Shown in pieces: positions 1 to 8,247 of a DNA stretch of 12,336 bases; within the stretch, counting starts at the first letter, position 1; every line of letters starts with the position of its first letter. The position numbers were made by a program, and so were the translations under genes. The stretch spans positions 1 to 12,336 of the forward strand of contig JAOPUY010000146.1 of assembly GCA_025963265.1 (NCBI GenBank), read 5' to 3'. The DNA comes from Frankiales bacterium. GTDB lineage: Bacteria > Actinomycetota > Actinomycetes > Mycobacteriales > Jatrophihabitantaceae. Below the pieces are notes generated by a model, which was not told the origin of the DNA, did no database searches, and saw only the letters and a list, made by a program, of their open reading frames with translations.

Positions 1-55
1 CCATGAGTGAAAACTACCTGCCGACGGACCGATCAGCCGCGCGGACGGTTAACGT

Positions 56-60
56 GGAGG
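56..60 (+). promoter_or_regulatory. Ribosome binding site of acuC
   Basis: GGAGG ends 3 nt before the ATG at 64. The spacing is shorter than usual, but no comparable purine run precedes the GTG at 7, so this site decides the start in favour of 64. Confidence 0.5.
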
Positions 61-63
61 GCT

Positions 64-1260
64 ATGAGCACCGCCGCGGAGCTGGGCCGAGCGTGCGACG
101 TCGCGCTGGTGTGGGGGCGCGACTACCTGCGCTATGACTTCGGCGAGCACCCGATGACGCCCATCCGCCTTGATGTGACCGTGCTGCTCGCGCGCGAGCT
201 CGGGGTGCTCGACCGTTTGCGCATCGTCGAGCCGGTCGCGGCGACCGAGGCCGACCTGCGCGCGGTGCACTCACCGGAGTACCTGGCCGCGGTCCGGGCC
301 GCCAGCGTGGATCCCGGCTATCTCGGGCACGGCCTGGGCAGCGAGGACAACCCGGTGTTCCCGGGGATGTACGACGCGGCCGCGTTGATCGCCGGCGGCT
401 CGCAACTGGCGGCGCTGCAGGTCTGGAACGGGCAGGCCGAGCACGCTGTGAACATCGCGGGCGGCCTGCACCACGCGATGCGCGAGTCCGCGGCCGGCTT
501 CTGCGTCCTCAACGACGTGGTGCTGGCCATCCGAGCGCTGCTGGACGCCGGGGCCCAGCGGGTGGCCTACGTCGACATCGACGTGCACCACGGGGACGGC
601 GTGCAGGCCGCGTTCTACTCCGACCCCCGGGTGCTGACCGTGTCCGTGCATCAAGATCCGCGCACCCTCTACCCCGGCACCGGCTTGGCGTCCGAGACCG
701 GCGCCGGACCGGGCCAGGGGACGTCGGTGAACCTCCCGCTGCCCCCCGGGACGTCGGACGACGGCTGGTTGCGCGCGTTCAACGCGGTCGTGCCAGGGGT
801 GGTGAGCGCCTTCAAGCCCGACATCCTGGTCACCCAGTGCGGCTGCGACACCCATCACGAGGACCCGTTGGCCGATCTGACGCTGACCATCGACGGCCAG
901 CGCCGGGCGTATGAGCAACTGCACCAGCTGGCTCATCAGGTGGCGGGCGGAAAGTGGCTCGCCCTGGGCGGCGGCGGCTATGGGGCGCTGCGTTGCGTGC
1001 CGCGCACCTGGACCCATCTGCTGGCCGAGGCGGCGGGCCGACCGATTCCGGTCTCGACCGAGATTCCCCAGTCGTGGACGGATGATCTGCGTCGACGAGG
1101 CATCGAGGCCAAGCTGCCTACCCGCATGGGCGAGGGCCGGGAGCCGCAGCCGCACGCCTGGATGCCGGGCGGCGAGTCCTGGCTGGACCGGGCCATCTCG
1201 GCCACCCGCGACAGCAGCTACCCGCTGTTCGGTCTCGATCCCGACGATCCCAGAGACTGA
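64..1260 (+). CDS. acuC: AcuC-type protein deacetylase (histone deacetylase superfamily)
   Basis: A zinc-dependent deacetylase of the arginase/histone-deacetylase fold, 398 residues, cytoplasmic (no signal peptide or TM). AcuC proteins remove acetyl groups from lysines; in Bacillus the target is acetyl-CoA synthetase, which deacetylation reactivates. Visible active-site residues, numbered from the ATG at 64: tandem His in GLHHA (H136/H137), zinc ligands in DIDVHHGDG (D173, H175), the third ligand D262 in QCGCDTHHEDP, and the transition-state Tyr in GGGGYG (Y306). All are intact, so activity is expected. The GTG at 7 would add 19 residues unlike any AcuC; the ATG at 64 follows a GGAGG and matches the usual N-terminus, so I prefer it, although the spacing is only 3 nt. 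It lies 17 nt upstream of the acetyltransferase fusion gene, so co-transcription is likely. The acetylated substrate here is inference. Confidence 0.93.
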   Translation: MSTAAELGRACDVALVWGRDYLRYDFGEHPMTPIRLDVTVLLARELGVLDRLRIVEPVAATEADLRAVHSPEYLAAVRAASVDPGYLGHGLGSEDNPVFPGMYDAAALIAGGSQLAALQVWNGQAEHAVNIAGGLHHAMRESAAGFCVLNDVVLAIRALLDAGAQRVAYVDIDVHHGDGVQAAFYSDPRVLTVSVHQDPRTLYPGTGLASETGAGPGQGTSVNLPLPPGTSDDGWLRAFNAVVPGVVSAFKPDILVTQCGCDTHHEDPLADLTLTIDGQRRAYEQLHQLAHQVAGGKWLALGGGGYGALRCVPRTWTHLLAEAAGRPIPVSTEIPQSWTDDLRRRGIEAKLPTRMGEGREPQPHAWMPGGESWLDRAISATRDSSYPLFGLDPDDPRD

Positions 1261-1277
1261 GCGGGGAGCAGCCGCCG

Positions 1278-4001
1278 ATGAGCACTGAGCCGGCCTTAGA
1301 AGACACCGAGAAGACCGAGAGCGCCGAAGACGCCGAGTTGCAGCAGAGCTACGCCTACCCGCCGCACTGGGAGGCCGACGTCGTGGTCGCCGACGGCGGC
1401 ACCGTGCACATCCGTCCCATCACCCCGAACGACGCCGACGCGATCGTCGCCTTTCACGCCGCGCTGTCCGTCCGCACCCGCTATCTGCGCTACTTCTCGG
1501 CCTACCCGAAAATCCCGCCGCGCGACCTGATCAAATTCAGTCGGGTCAACCACCGTGACCGCGTCGCGCTCGCGGCCTGGCTGGACTCCGACATCATCGC
1601 GATCGGTCGCTACGAGGGGCTGTCGGAGGGCGGCAAACCAACCGGCACCGCCGAGATCGCCTTCGTCGTCGCCGACGCCCAGCAGGGTCGCGGGATCGGC
1701 TCGGTGTTGCTCGAGCATCTGGCCGAGGCGGCGCGCGAGGTGGGGATCGCCCGCTTCGAGGCGCTCGTGCTGGCCGAGAATCAGACGATGATGCGGGTGT
1801 TCCTGGACGCCGGCTATCAACCGACCCGGGAGTTTGACGGCTCGGAGGTCACGATGGAATTCGACATCGCCTCGACCACCCTCACCGAGCGGGTCATGAT
1901 CGAGCGTGAGCAGCGAGCTGAATCCCGTTCGATTGAAAGGCTTTTGTTCCCGACCTCGGTCGCCGTCATCGGCGCCAGCGCGGACGACAGCAAGATCGGG
2001 CATCTGGTGTTCGACAATCTATTGCGCTCGGGTTTCACCGGCCCCATCTATCCGGTCAACCCCCATTCGCGCTCCATCAGCGGGGTGCTCGCCTACCCGT
2101 CGGTCGGCGACATCAGCGGCGACGTCGACCTCGCGGTGCTGGCCATCCCGGCCGACGGGGTGGGCGACATGGTGGCCGAGTGCAGTCGCCTCGGGGTGCG
2201 CGGGTTGGTCGTGATCTCGGCCGGCTTCGGCGAGTCCGGCGATCCGCAGGCCCGCGAAATAGGCCTGGCCGCTCAGCGCAAACTGCTGCTGGACGCCCGA
2301 GTGCACGGCATCCGGGTCGTCGGTCCGAACTGCCTCGGGGTCATCAACACCGCGCCCGCCGTCTCCCTCAACGCCTCGTTGGCGACGGTCACTCCGCTGC
2401 GCGGCAAGGCCGGTTTCTTCTGCCAATCGGGCTCACTCGGCGTCGCGGTGCTGGGCGAAGCCGCCCGCCGCGGGCTGGGCGTGTCCACCTTCGTCTCGGC
2501 CGGCAACCGGGTCGACGTCTCGGGCAATGACCTTTTGCAATATTGGGAAAGCGACCCCGAGACCGAGGTCGCGCTGCTGTACTTGGAGAGTTTCGGCAAC
2601 CCGCGCAAGTTCGCGCGGCTGGCCCGCCGCTTCGCCCGGCACAAGCCCATCGTCGCCGTCAAAAGCGGCCGTGGCTCGATCGTGGCCGGGCTGCAGCACA
2701 CCTCGGTCGATGTCCCCGAACACAGCGTGCAGGCCCTGTTCGAGGCCTCCGGCGTGATTCGTACCGAGACGCTGGCCGAGCTGTTCGACGTGGCCGTGCT
2801 GCTGACCACGCAGCCGTTGCCCGAGGGCGATCGGGTCGCGGTGGTCGGCCACTCGGCGGCGCTGGGCGTGCTCGTGGTCGACGCGGTGAACCAGGCCGGG
2901 ATGACGGTGGCGCGGTCGGTCGACGTCGGCGCCTCGGCCCCGACCGAGGACCTGATCGCGGCGGTCGCCGAGGCGTTGGCGGCTGAGGACGTCGACTCCG
3001 TCGTCACGATCTTCGTCCCGGCGTTCGCGCGCGGGCAGGAGGTCGAGATGGCGGCCGGACTGCGCCGGACGGTGGTCGGCCAGACCAAGCCGGTGTTGTC
3101 GACCTTCCTCGGCTTCGACGGCGTGCCGGCCGAGTTGGCTGTGCCGGGCGACCACTTCCCGATGCGCGGTTCCATTCCCTCCTACTCCTCGCCCGAGCGG
3201 GCGGTCAAAGCGTTGGCCCTGGTGAACCGCTACGCCGCCTGGCGTCGCCGCGACTCCGGCCGGGTGCCCGAGTTGGGCGGCGTCGACACCCACGCGGCGA
3301 GGTTGTTCATCACCGGCGTGCTGACCGCGACTCCAGCTGGCCGCACGCTTGAGCCCGAGGAGGCGCGGACGCTGCTCGGCTACTTCGGCATCGCGCTCAC
3401 GCCGGCGCGGCCGGTCGCGGACTTGGCGGCCGCGATCACCGCCGCCCGCGAGCTGGGCTGGCCGGCCGCGCTGAAGTCGGCGGCCGCGGTCCGGGTGCAC
3501 CTTCGGGACGAGAACGACATGGCGGTGGCCTGGAACTCGCTCGGTTTGGAGGGCGCGGCCGCCCACGCGCCCGGCCCAGGCTGGGCCCTGGTGCAGCCGA
3601 TGGTGCCGCGCGGCATCGACACCGTCCTGGAAGTGCGCGATGACCGCTCGTTCGGCTCGCTGCTGGCCTTCGGCGTCGGCGGCGTCGCGACCGAGCTGTT
3701 GGACGACCGGGCCTACGCCGTCGTCCCGCTCACCACCCTGGACGCGGCCGAGCTGATCAGCGCGCCGAAGGCGTTCCCGCTCTTGACCGGCTACGGCGGC
3801 GCGCCGGAGGCCGATCTGCCCGCGCTGACCGAGACTGCGTTGCGGCTGTCCCGGCTGGCCGACGACCTGCCCGAGGTCGTGGAGTGCCTGCTGCACGTCG
3901 TGGCCGCGTCCGAGGACGCCTACGTCCTGGCCGCTGAGGTGAAAGTCGCCCGGCCGATCGCGAGCGCGGACCTGGGCGCCCGGCGGATGACCGGGCTCTA
4001 G
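1278..4001 (+). CDS. GNAT lysine acetyltransferase fused to NDP-forming acyl-CoA ligase-like domains (PatA-like)
   Basis: A 907-residue fusion. After an acidic lead (1-22), residues about 40-200 form a GNAT domain with the acetyl-CoA loop QQGRGIG (135-141) and a Glu at 126 in the strand that carries the catalytic Glu in Pat enzymes. Residues about 220-510 are the CoA-binding and ligase alpha domains (SVAVIGAS 227-234, GPNCLG 349-354, QSGSLG 383-388, and QHTS with the phospho-acceptor-type H474). Residues about 689-905 resemble an ATP-grasp domain (GVGGVATE 799-806). GNAT-first order is that of Streptomyces PatA, the reverse of Salmonella Pat; such proteins acetylate and silence acyl-CoA synthetases. 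The ATP-grasp part looks degenerate: the His loop expected after LKS (732-734) is absent, and the usual D-x-N-P near the C-terminus reads LLHVV (871-875). A sensory or structural role for that half is my inference. GGGGAG lies 9 nt before the ATG. Confidence 0.9.
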   Translation: MSTEPALEDTEKTESAEDAELQQSYAYPPHWEADVVVADGGTVHIRPITPNDADAIVAFHAALSVRTRYLRYFSAYPKIPPRDLIKFSRVNHRDRVALAAWLDSDIIAIGRYEGLSEGGKPTGTAEIAFVVADAQQGRGIGSVLLEHLAEAAREVGIARFEALVLAENQTMMRVFLDAGYQPTREFDGSEVTMEFDIASTTLTERVMIEREQRAESRSIERLLFPTSVAVIGASADDSKIGHLVFDNLLRSGFTGPIYPVNPHSRSISGVLAYPSVGDISGDVDLAVLAIPADGVGDMVAECSRLGVRGLVVISAGFGESGDPQAREIGLAAQRKLLLDARVHGIRVVGPNCLGVINTAPAVSLNASLATVTPLRGKAGFFCQSGSLGVAVLGEAARRGLGVSTFVSAGNRVDVSGNDLLQYWESDPETEVALLYLESFGNPRKFARLARRFARHKPIVAVKSGRGSIVAGLQHTSVDVPEHSVQALFEASGVIRTETLAELFDVAVLLTTQPLPEGDRVAVVGHSAALGVLVVDAVNQAGMTVARSVDVGASAPTEDLIAAVAEALAAEDVDSVVTIFVPAFARGQEVEMAAGLRRTVVGQTKPVLSTFLGFDGVPAELAVPGDHFPMRGSIPSYSSPERAVKALALVNRYAAWRRRDSGRVPELGGVDTHAARLFITGVLTATPAGRTLEPEEARTLLGYFGIALTPARPVADLAAAITAARELGWPAALKSAAAVRVHLRDENDMAVAWNSLGLEGAAAHAPGPGWALVQPMVPRGIDTVLEVRDDRSFGSLLAFGVGGVATELLDDRAYAVVPLTTLDAAELISAPKAFPLLTGYGGAPEADLPALTETALRLSRLADDLPEVVECLLHVVAASEDAYVLAAEVKVARPIASADLGARRMTGL
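3998..4001. other. Shared CTAG: overlapping stop codons of two convergent genes
   Basis: The palindrome CTAG holds the TAG stop of the acetyltransferase fusion on the plus strand (3999-4001) and the TAG stop of the vWA gene on the minus strand (4000-3998). The two genes therefore converge with a 4-nt overlap and no room for an intergenic terminator. Confidence 0.9.
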
Positions 4002-5968
4002 CTGGCGCGGCGCTTGCCGCCCCGAGCCTGCAGGTAATCGGCCACGACGTACTCGCCCAACGCGCCGGCCTTGGGCAGGAAGACCCGGCCGCCGTTGCGT
4101 CGGCCCAGCTCGTGCATGAACTCGATGAGTCGCGGGTCCTCATCGAGCATGAAGACGTTGATGGTGGCGCCGCGGCGGGTGCAGCGCTCGACCTCGGCCA
4201 GCGTGGCCGCGATCGTCTCGGCCGAGGGCGGCCAGCTGAAGTCGGAGAAGCCGTCGGGCGCCAGGTGCGCGGTCGGCTCGCCGTCGGTGATCACCAGGAT
4301 CACCGGCTCGGCCCCGCGGTGCTTGTCCAGGTGCCGCCGGGCCAGCATCAGGGCGTGCTGCAGGTTGGTGCCCTGCACGGCCTGCCAGTCGTGGTTGACC
4401 AGGTCGCGCGGCGTCATCGGCCGGGCGTAGTCGGCGAAGCCGATGATCTCGATCGAATCCTGCGGGTACTTGGTGGTCACCAGGGCGTGCAGGGCCAACG
4501 CGGTGGTCTTGGCCTCGCCCCAGCTTCCGCGGAGCTCCATCGAGTAGGACATGTCCACCAACAAAGCGATGGCGGCCGAGGACCGCCGCTCGGTCTCGAC
4601 CACCTCGAAGTCCTCCGGGGCGAGCCGAATCCGGCGCACACCGCCGGTAGGCCCATCGCGGCCCTCGCCGCGCAGCACCGCGTTGCGGACGGTCCGAATC
4701 ACGTCCAGCGGCTGCTCGTCGCCAAAACGCCATTCCCGGCTGGCCCCGGTGATCTCGCCGGCCGCGCCGGCGTCGCGGACGTCGTGGTTGCCCCGGCGCG
4801 CCGATTCCAACGTGGCGAACACCCGGCGCAGCGCGGTGGAACCGAGCCGCCGAAGCGCCTTGGGGCTGAGCTCCATGCCGTCCCCGCCCTTGTCGAGGTA
4901 GCCCTGACGCTGCAATTCGCGCTCGATCTGGCGTAGCTGCTCGATGTCGTCGACCGCTTGACGGCCAAGCGCCCGCTCGATCAACTCGTCGTCGATGTCG
5001 GCCAAACTGGCGCCCGGGTAGTCCTGCAGCGCGAGGTCGGAGAGCTCGTCCAGGTCGGCCAGTTCGGCCAGCGCCTCGGTGGCGTCGGCGTAGCCCATCG
5101 GCTGCTCGCCGTTCATTCGCTCCCGGCCGCCCCAACGCAGATCGGGGCGCGCGCCCCGCAGGCCCGCCTGCAGGCGCGCCATCTCGCTGGCCAGCCCGGC
5201 GTCGCTCATGGCCTGATCCATCAGGTTGCCCAGTTCTTCCCGCTGCTCGGGCGTGAGCGAGTTCATCAGGCGTTCCATCGCGGCGGCCCGTCGGGCCAGT
5301 GAGTCGACGAGCTCGTCCAGGTTCTGCGGGTTATCCGGGAAGAACTGCCCGTGCTTGTCCATGAAGTTCTGGAAGTCCTCGTCGGTGTGCTCGCCGCGGG
5401 CGTCCGCGTCGAGCATGTCGTTGAGGTCCGACATCATCGCCTTGATCGCGGCCATGGCGGCCGGGTCCTGGCTGGCCAGGGCGTCGCGCATCCCCGCGAA
5501 CTGGGCGTCCAGCACCTGCGCTCGCAGCAACTCAGCGATCTGGCGGTAGGCCTCGGCCGCCTCGGGCGAGCGCCACTGGTACTCGCTCAGCTCGCGCACG
5601 GCGCGGGCGGTGTCCGACGGCAGCGCGTCCAGCTCAGCCTCGGCCAGCCGCGCGCGGTCATCCGGATCGGGGAACAGCGCGCTCCGCTCGCTCTCCAAGG
5701 CCTGGTCGAGCAGCTCGCGCACCTGATCGAGGGTGCCGTCCATCCGCCCCTGGTTGCGCAACTCCCGCGCTCGCTTGCGGGCCTTTTGGCGGATGGCGTC
5801 CAGCCCGTTGCGGCCTTCGGCGCCCATCCGCATCAATCGCTGCAGCGCGTTACGGGGCGACATGCCCGCGAGCACGTCATCGCCGATCTCATCGAGCGCC
5901 TGGCGGATGTCGTAGGGCGCCTCGAGCGGATCCGGGCCGCCCTGCCAGGCGCCGTAGCGGATGCTCAC
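3998..5968 (-). CDS. von Willebrand factor A (vWA) domain protein, partner of the adjacent AAA ATPase
   Basis: A 656-residue cytoplasmic protein. Residues 1 to about 460 are largely helical and charged, rich in Leu, Glu, Arg and Ala, and match no catalytic family I recognise. A C-terminal vWA domain follows (about 465-650) with a complete metal-ion-dependent adhesion site: D472-x-S-x-S (DMSYS), T534 in GTNLQ and D562 in TDGEP. The tail is basic. The start is GTG at 5968, just 4 nt after the stop of the AAA ATPase gene; no clear Shine-Dalgarno is visible, so translation is probably coupled. AAA/vWA pairs (MoxR–vWA, BchI–BchD) act as ATP-driven remodelling or metal-insertion machines in which the vWA subunit recruits the client. 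From memory this pair resembles M. tuberculosis Rv0958–Rv0959, whose function is not settled. I assign the domain with confidence but not a substrate. Confidence 0.88.
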   Translation of the reverse strand: MSIRYGAWQGGPDPLEAPYDIRQALDEIGDDVLAGMSPRNALQRLMRMGAEGRNGLDAIRQKARKRARELRNQGRMDGTLDQVRELLDQALESERSALFPDPDDRARLAEAELDALPSDTARAVRELSEYQWRSPEAAEAYRQIAELLRAQVLDAQFAGMRDALASQDPAAMAAIKAMMSDLNDMLDADARGEHTDEDFQNFMDKHGQFFPDNPQNLDELVDSLARRAAAMERLMNSLTPEQREELGNLMDQAMSDAGLASEMARLQAGLRGARPDLRWGGRERMNGEQPMGYADATEALAELADLDELSDLALQDYPGASLADIDDELIERALGRQAVDDIEQLRQIERELQRQGYLDKGGDGMELSPKALRRLGSTALRRVFATLESARRGNHDVRDAGAAGEITGASREWRFGDEQPLDVIRTVRNAVLRGEGRDGPTGGVRRIRLAPEDFEVVETERRSSAAIALLVDMSYSMELRGSWGEAKTTALALHALVTTKYPQDSIEIIGFADYARPMTPRDLVNHDWQAVQGTNLQHALMLARRHLDKHRGAEPVILVITDGEPTAHLAPDGFSDFSWPPSAETIAATLAEVERCTRRGATINVFMLDEDPRLIEFMHELGRRNGGRVFLPKAGALGEYVVADYLQARGGKRRAS

Positions 5969-5972
5969 GCGG

Positions 5973-7421
5973 TCAGGCCCCGTAGACGGTGCGGCCGTCG
6001 GCGGACTCCTTGGCCAGCCGCTTGTTCAAGTACAGCCCCTCCAGCGCGAACTCGACCGCCGCGGCCGCGATGCCGACCGTGGCCGGGCCCTCGTGCACGC
6101 TGTCTGGTTCAAGTCGTTCCAGCAGCTCCGACAGGCCCGGGATGGTCCCGAGCTGCTCGAGCAGCTCGTCGGCCGAGACGGTGTCACCGGACTGCACCAG
6201 CAAGCCGCCGTCGAACTTGGCCTGCAGCGGACGCAAGTCCAGTCCGGCCAGGCGGGCGCGGGAGGTCTCGGCGATCGCCCGTCGCAGCAGGTGGTCCAGC
6301 ACCTCGAACTCGCGGCCGGAGTCGGCGTCGTCGAATTCCACCTTGCCGCGCGAGGCCGGGATGATGGCCGGCAGGTCGACGACCCGCGCGACCGCGATCA
6401 CCTCGCCGCTGATCGCCGCGCGCCGAACGGCCGAGGCGGCCACGGTCTCGACCGCGGCGATGGCGAAGCGAGCCGAGACGCCCGAGCGCTGGTCGACTTG
6501 CGGGGCGTCGCGCACCCCGCGGGCGAAGCGGGCGACGACCTCGAGCAGATGCGAGGGGACCAACGGGGCGCCGTGGGCGGTGTCGTCGCCGCTCTCCGCG
6601 CCGTCCCCCCAGACCACTGCCGCCTCCTGGGCGATCAGGGCGAGCTCGTCGCTCAACTCGATCGGGTAGTGGGTGCGGATCTCGGCGCCGAAGCGGTCCT
6701 TGAGCGGGGTGATGATGCGCCCGCGGTTGGTGTAGTCCTCGGGGTTGGCGCTGGCCACCAGCAGCAAGTCCAGCGGCAGCCGCAGTTGGTAGCCCCGGAC
6801 CTGGATGTCGCGCTCCTCGAGCACGTTGAGCATCGCGACCTGGATGCGCTCGGCCAGGTCGGGCAGCTCGTTGATGGCGAAGATCCCCCGGTTGGTGCGG
6901 GGGACCAGACCGTAGTGGACGGTCTCCGGGTCGCCCAGCGACCGGCCCTCGGCCACCTTGATCGGGTCGATGTCACCGATCAAGTCGCCCACGGAGGTGT
7001 CTGGCGTGGCCAGCTTCTCGCCGTAGCGCTCGCTGCGATGGCGCCAGGTGATGGGTAGCTCGTCGCCGAGCTCGGCCACCTTGCGGGACGAGGCCGGCGT
7101 GATCGGCGCGTAGGGGTGCTCGTTGAGCTCAGAGCCGGCGATGACCGGCGTCCACTCGTCGAGCAGGCCGGTCAGGGTGCGGATCAGGCGGGTCTTGCCC
7201 TGCCCGCGCTCACCGAGCAGCACGATGTCGTGCCCGGCTAGCAACGCGCGCTCGACCTCGGGCACGACGGTGTCTTCGAATCCGACGATGCCCGGCAGGG
7301 TCGGCTCGCCGGCCGCCCGCCGGGCGATCAGGTGATTGCGGATCTCGGCTTTGACTCCGCGGTGGACATGGCCAGAGGCACGCAGGTCACCTAGCGAGCT
7401 GATCCTTGGGGCTTCGCTCAC
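5973..7421 (-). CDS. AAA+ ATPase, MoxR / magnesium-chelatase ChlI-like
   Basis: A 482-residue AAA+ ATPase. It shows Walker A GERGQGKT (70-77), a Walker B-position strand GIFAINELPDL with N184-E185, a long conserved insert about 100-175 with LATPDTSVGDLIGDIDP, a sensor-1 Asn in SANPEDY (N226), and a likely arginine-finger segment KDRFGAEIRTHYP. The segment containing IQVAMLNVLEERDIQVRG is characteristic of MoxR/Mg-chelatase small subunits. The usual Walker B Asp is replaced by Asn while the Glu is kept; I recall this from close relatives, so it is probably a family trait rather than damage. Names such as 'magnesium chelatase' are by similarity; nothing nearby suggests chlorophyll synthesis. 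It most likely powers the vWA protein encoded 4 nt downstream. The start is GTG at 7421 with only a poor Shine-Dalgarno. It lies 97 nt downstream of greA on the same strand. Confidence 0.88.
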   Translation of the reverse strand: MSEAPRISSLGDLRASGHVHRGVKAEIRNHLIARRAAGEPTLPGIVGFEDTVVPEVERALLAGHDIVLLGERGQGKTRLIRTLTGLLDEWTPVIAGSELNEHPYAPITPASSRKVAELGDELPITWRHRSERYGEKLATPDTSVGDLIGDIDPIKVAEGRSLGDPETVHYGLVPRTNRGIFAINELPDLAERIQVAMLNVLEERDIQVRGYQLRLPLDLLLVASANPEDYTNRGRIITPLKDRFGAEIRTHYPIELSDELALIAQEAAVVWGDGAESGDDTAHGAPLVPSHLLEVVARFARGVRDAPQVDQRSGVSARFAIAAVETVAASAVRRAAISGEVIAVARVVDLPAIIPASRGKVEFDDADSGREFEVLDHLLRRAIAETSRARLAGLDLRPLQAKFDGGLLVQSGDTVSADELLEQLGTIPGLSELLERLEPDSVHEGPATVGIAAAAVEFALEGLYLNKRLAKESADGRTVYGA

Positions 7422-7518
7422 CCGCTTGACGCTACGTGGGATTGACCGAATCGGCCATGGTCAGCGGCAGTGATGTCGCTAAATCACCCTGAGAGCGAAC
7501 ACCGACTCAGCCGGTGAC
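7422..7518 (-). other. Spacer between greA and the AAA ATPase gene, with a weak hairpin
   Basis: On the minus strand the first part carries a small hairpin (CACCG 7500-7504 with CGGTG 7512-7516, 7-nt loop) just after the greA stop. There is no T-run, so it is at best a weak terminator or pause site. Near the AAA start the minus strand reads TAGCGT, then 7 nt, then GTG, which fits a TANNNT -10 element for a near-leaderless transcript, but no -35 is apparent. Whether greA and the AAA/vWA pair share a transcript cannot be decided from the sequence. Confidence 0.35.
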
Positions 7519-8016
7519 TTAGCCGGTGAACGGAACCGCGTCGATCAGGGTCACCTTGAGGGTCTTTCCGCTCGGCGTCTCATAGCTCACAGTCGCGCCC
7601 TTCTTGGCCCCGGTCAGAGCCCGGCCCAGCGGCGAGGCGGCCGAGTAGACGTCGAGGCTCGTCGTCTCCGATTCCTCCCGCGAGCCGATCAGGAACTTCT
7701 CAACGTCCTCATCGCCGTCGAAGCGCACCGTCACCACCATGCCGGGCCCGGCCGCGCCGTCGGAGTTAGGAGCCTCGCCGACCTTCGCGCTGCGCAGCAG
7801 CTGCTGGAGCTGCAGGATGCGGGCCTCGGCCTTGCCCTGCTCCTCCCGGGCCGCGTGATAGCCGCCGTTCTCCTTCAGATCGCCCTCTTCGCGACGATCG
7901 TTGATCTCCTGGGCCATTGCGGGACGGTTGTCGATCATGTCCTGCAGTTCCTTGGACAGCCGGTCGAAGGCCTCCTGGGTCAACCAGGTAACTGCGGCGG
8001 CGTCGGAAGTGGTCAC
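7519..8016 (-). CDS. greA: Transcription elongation factor GreA
   Basis: A 165-residue GreA, which rescues backtracked RNA polymerase by stimulating cleavage of the nascent RNA. The N-terminal coiled coil carries the acidic tip [19 protein letters not shown], with D46 and E49 at the positions of the catalytic D41 and E44 of E. coli GreA. The C-terminal FKBP-like domain follows (about 85-165), including [13 protein letters not shown] and the terminal strands ending [10 protein letters not shown]. Length and motifs are normal. The reading frame is open upstream to 8184, but the GTG at 8016 gives the expected start ([16 protein letters not shown]) and has a GGAG 7 nt upstream; the extra 56 residues would be Arg/Cys-rich and unlike GreA. 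It is divergent from mca and heads a minus-strand series with the AAA and vWA genes. Confidence 0.96.
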   Translation of the reverse strand: MTTSDAAAVTWLTQEAFDRLSKELQDMIDNRPAMAQEINDRREEGDLKENGGYHAAREEQGKAEARILQLQQLLRSAKVGEAPNSDGAAGPGMVVTVRFDGDEDVEKFLIGSREESETTSLDVYSAASPLGRALTGAKKGATVSYETPSGKTLKVTLIDAVPFTG

Positions 8017-8023
8017 AGTGAAA

Positions 8024-8027
8024 CTCC
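8024..8027 (-). promoter_or_regulatory. Ribosome binding site of greA
   Basis: On the minus strand GGAG lies 7 nt before the GTG at 8016. It supports that start over the upstream in-frame ATG at 8184. Confidence 0.6.
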
Positions 8028-8241
8028 ATAAGGTGCGGCGTGCCCTCAACTGGGAGCGCGCTCGAGTGGGTTCGCCCGAACAGAGCGTCGGACAGACGGT
8101 CGGAGGTGCGTCGATCGGCCAACACGCGTCAGGAGCCAGGCTCAGATCCCGCGCACGCGCTGCCTGAGCAGACAAAAGTAACACCGGAGTCGAGGGTTAT
8201 GCGAAATTCGGGCGCCACTGGTCAGGGCCCGGGCCAGGATC

Positions 8242-8247
8242 GGGGAG
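8242..8247 (+). promoter_or_regulatory. Ribosome binding site of mca (overlaps a possible -10)
   Basis: GGGGAG lies 9 nt before the GTG at 8257 and picks this frame over the ATG at 8249, which opens a different frame. The overlapping GAGAAT (8245-8250) sits exactly 6 nt before the GTG, so the same bases could instead be a -10 for a leaderless transcript. I favour the ribosome-site reading. Confidence 0.5.

Noticed and set aside
7..63. N-terminal extension of AcuC from the GTG at 7, and an ATG frame at 3-136
   Set aside because: The added residues match no AcuC start, no ribosome site supports them, and the ATG at 64 has a GGAGG. The frame from 3 is short and Arg-rich and runs out inside acuC.
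2433..3896. Long minus-strand open frame (487 codons) opposite the acetyltransferase fusion, and similar long frames opposite the vWA, AAA and pepP genes
   Set aside because: Arg/Gly/His/Gln-rich translations without recognisable motifs, lying opposite genes with clear domains. This is the expected result of high third-position GC.
8070..8081. GTTCGCCCGAAC as a LexA/SOS box
   Set aside because: The actinobacterial box is GAAC-N4-GTTC; here the half-sites are in the opposite order.
8017..8184. Extension of GreA to the ATG at 8184
   Set aside because: 56 extra Cys/Arg-rich residues unlike GreA; the GTG at 8016 has a good ribosome site and the expected N-terminus.
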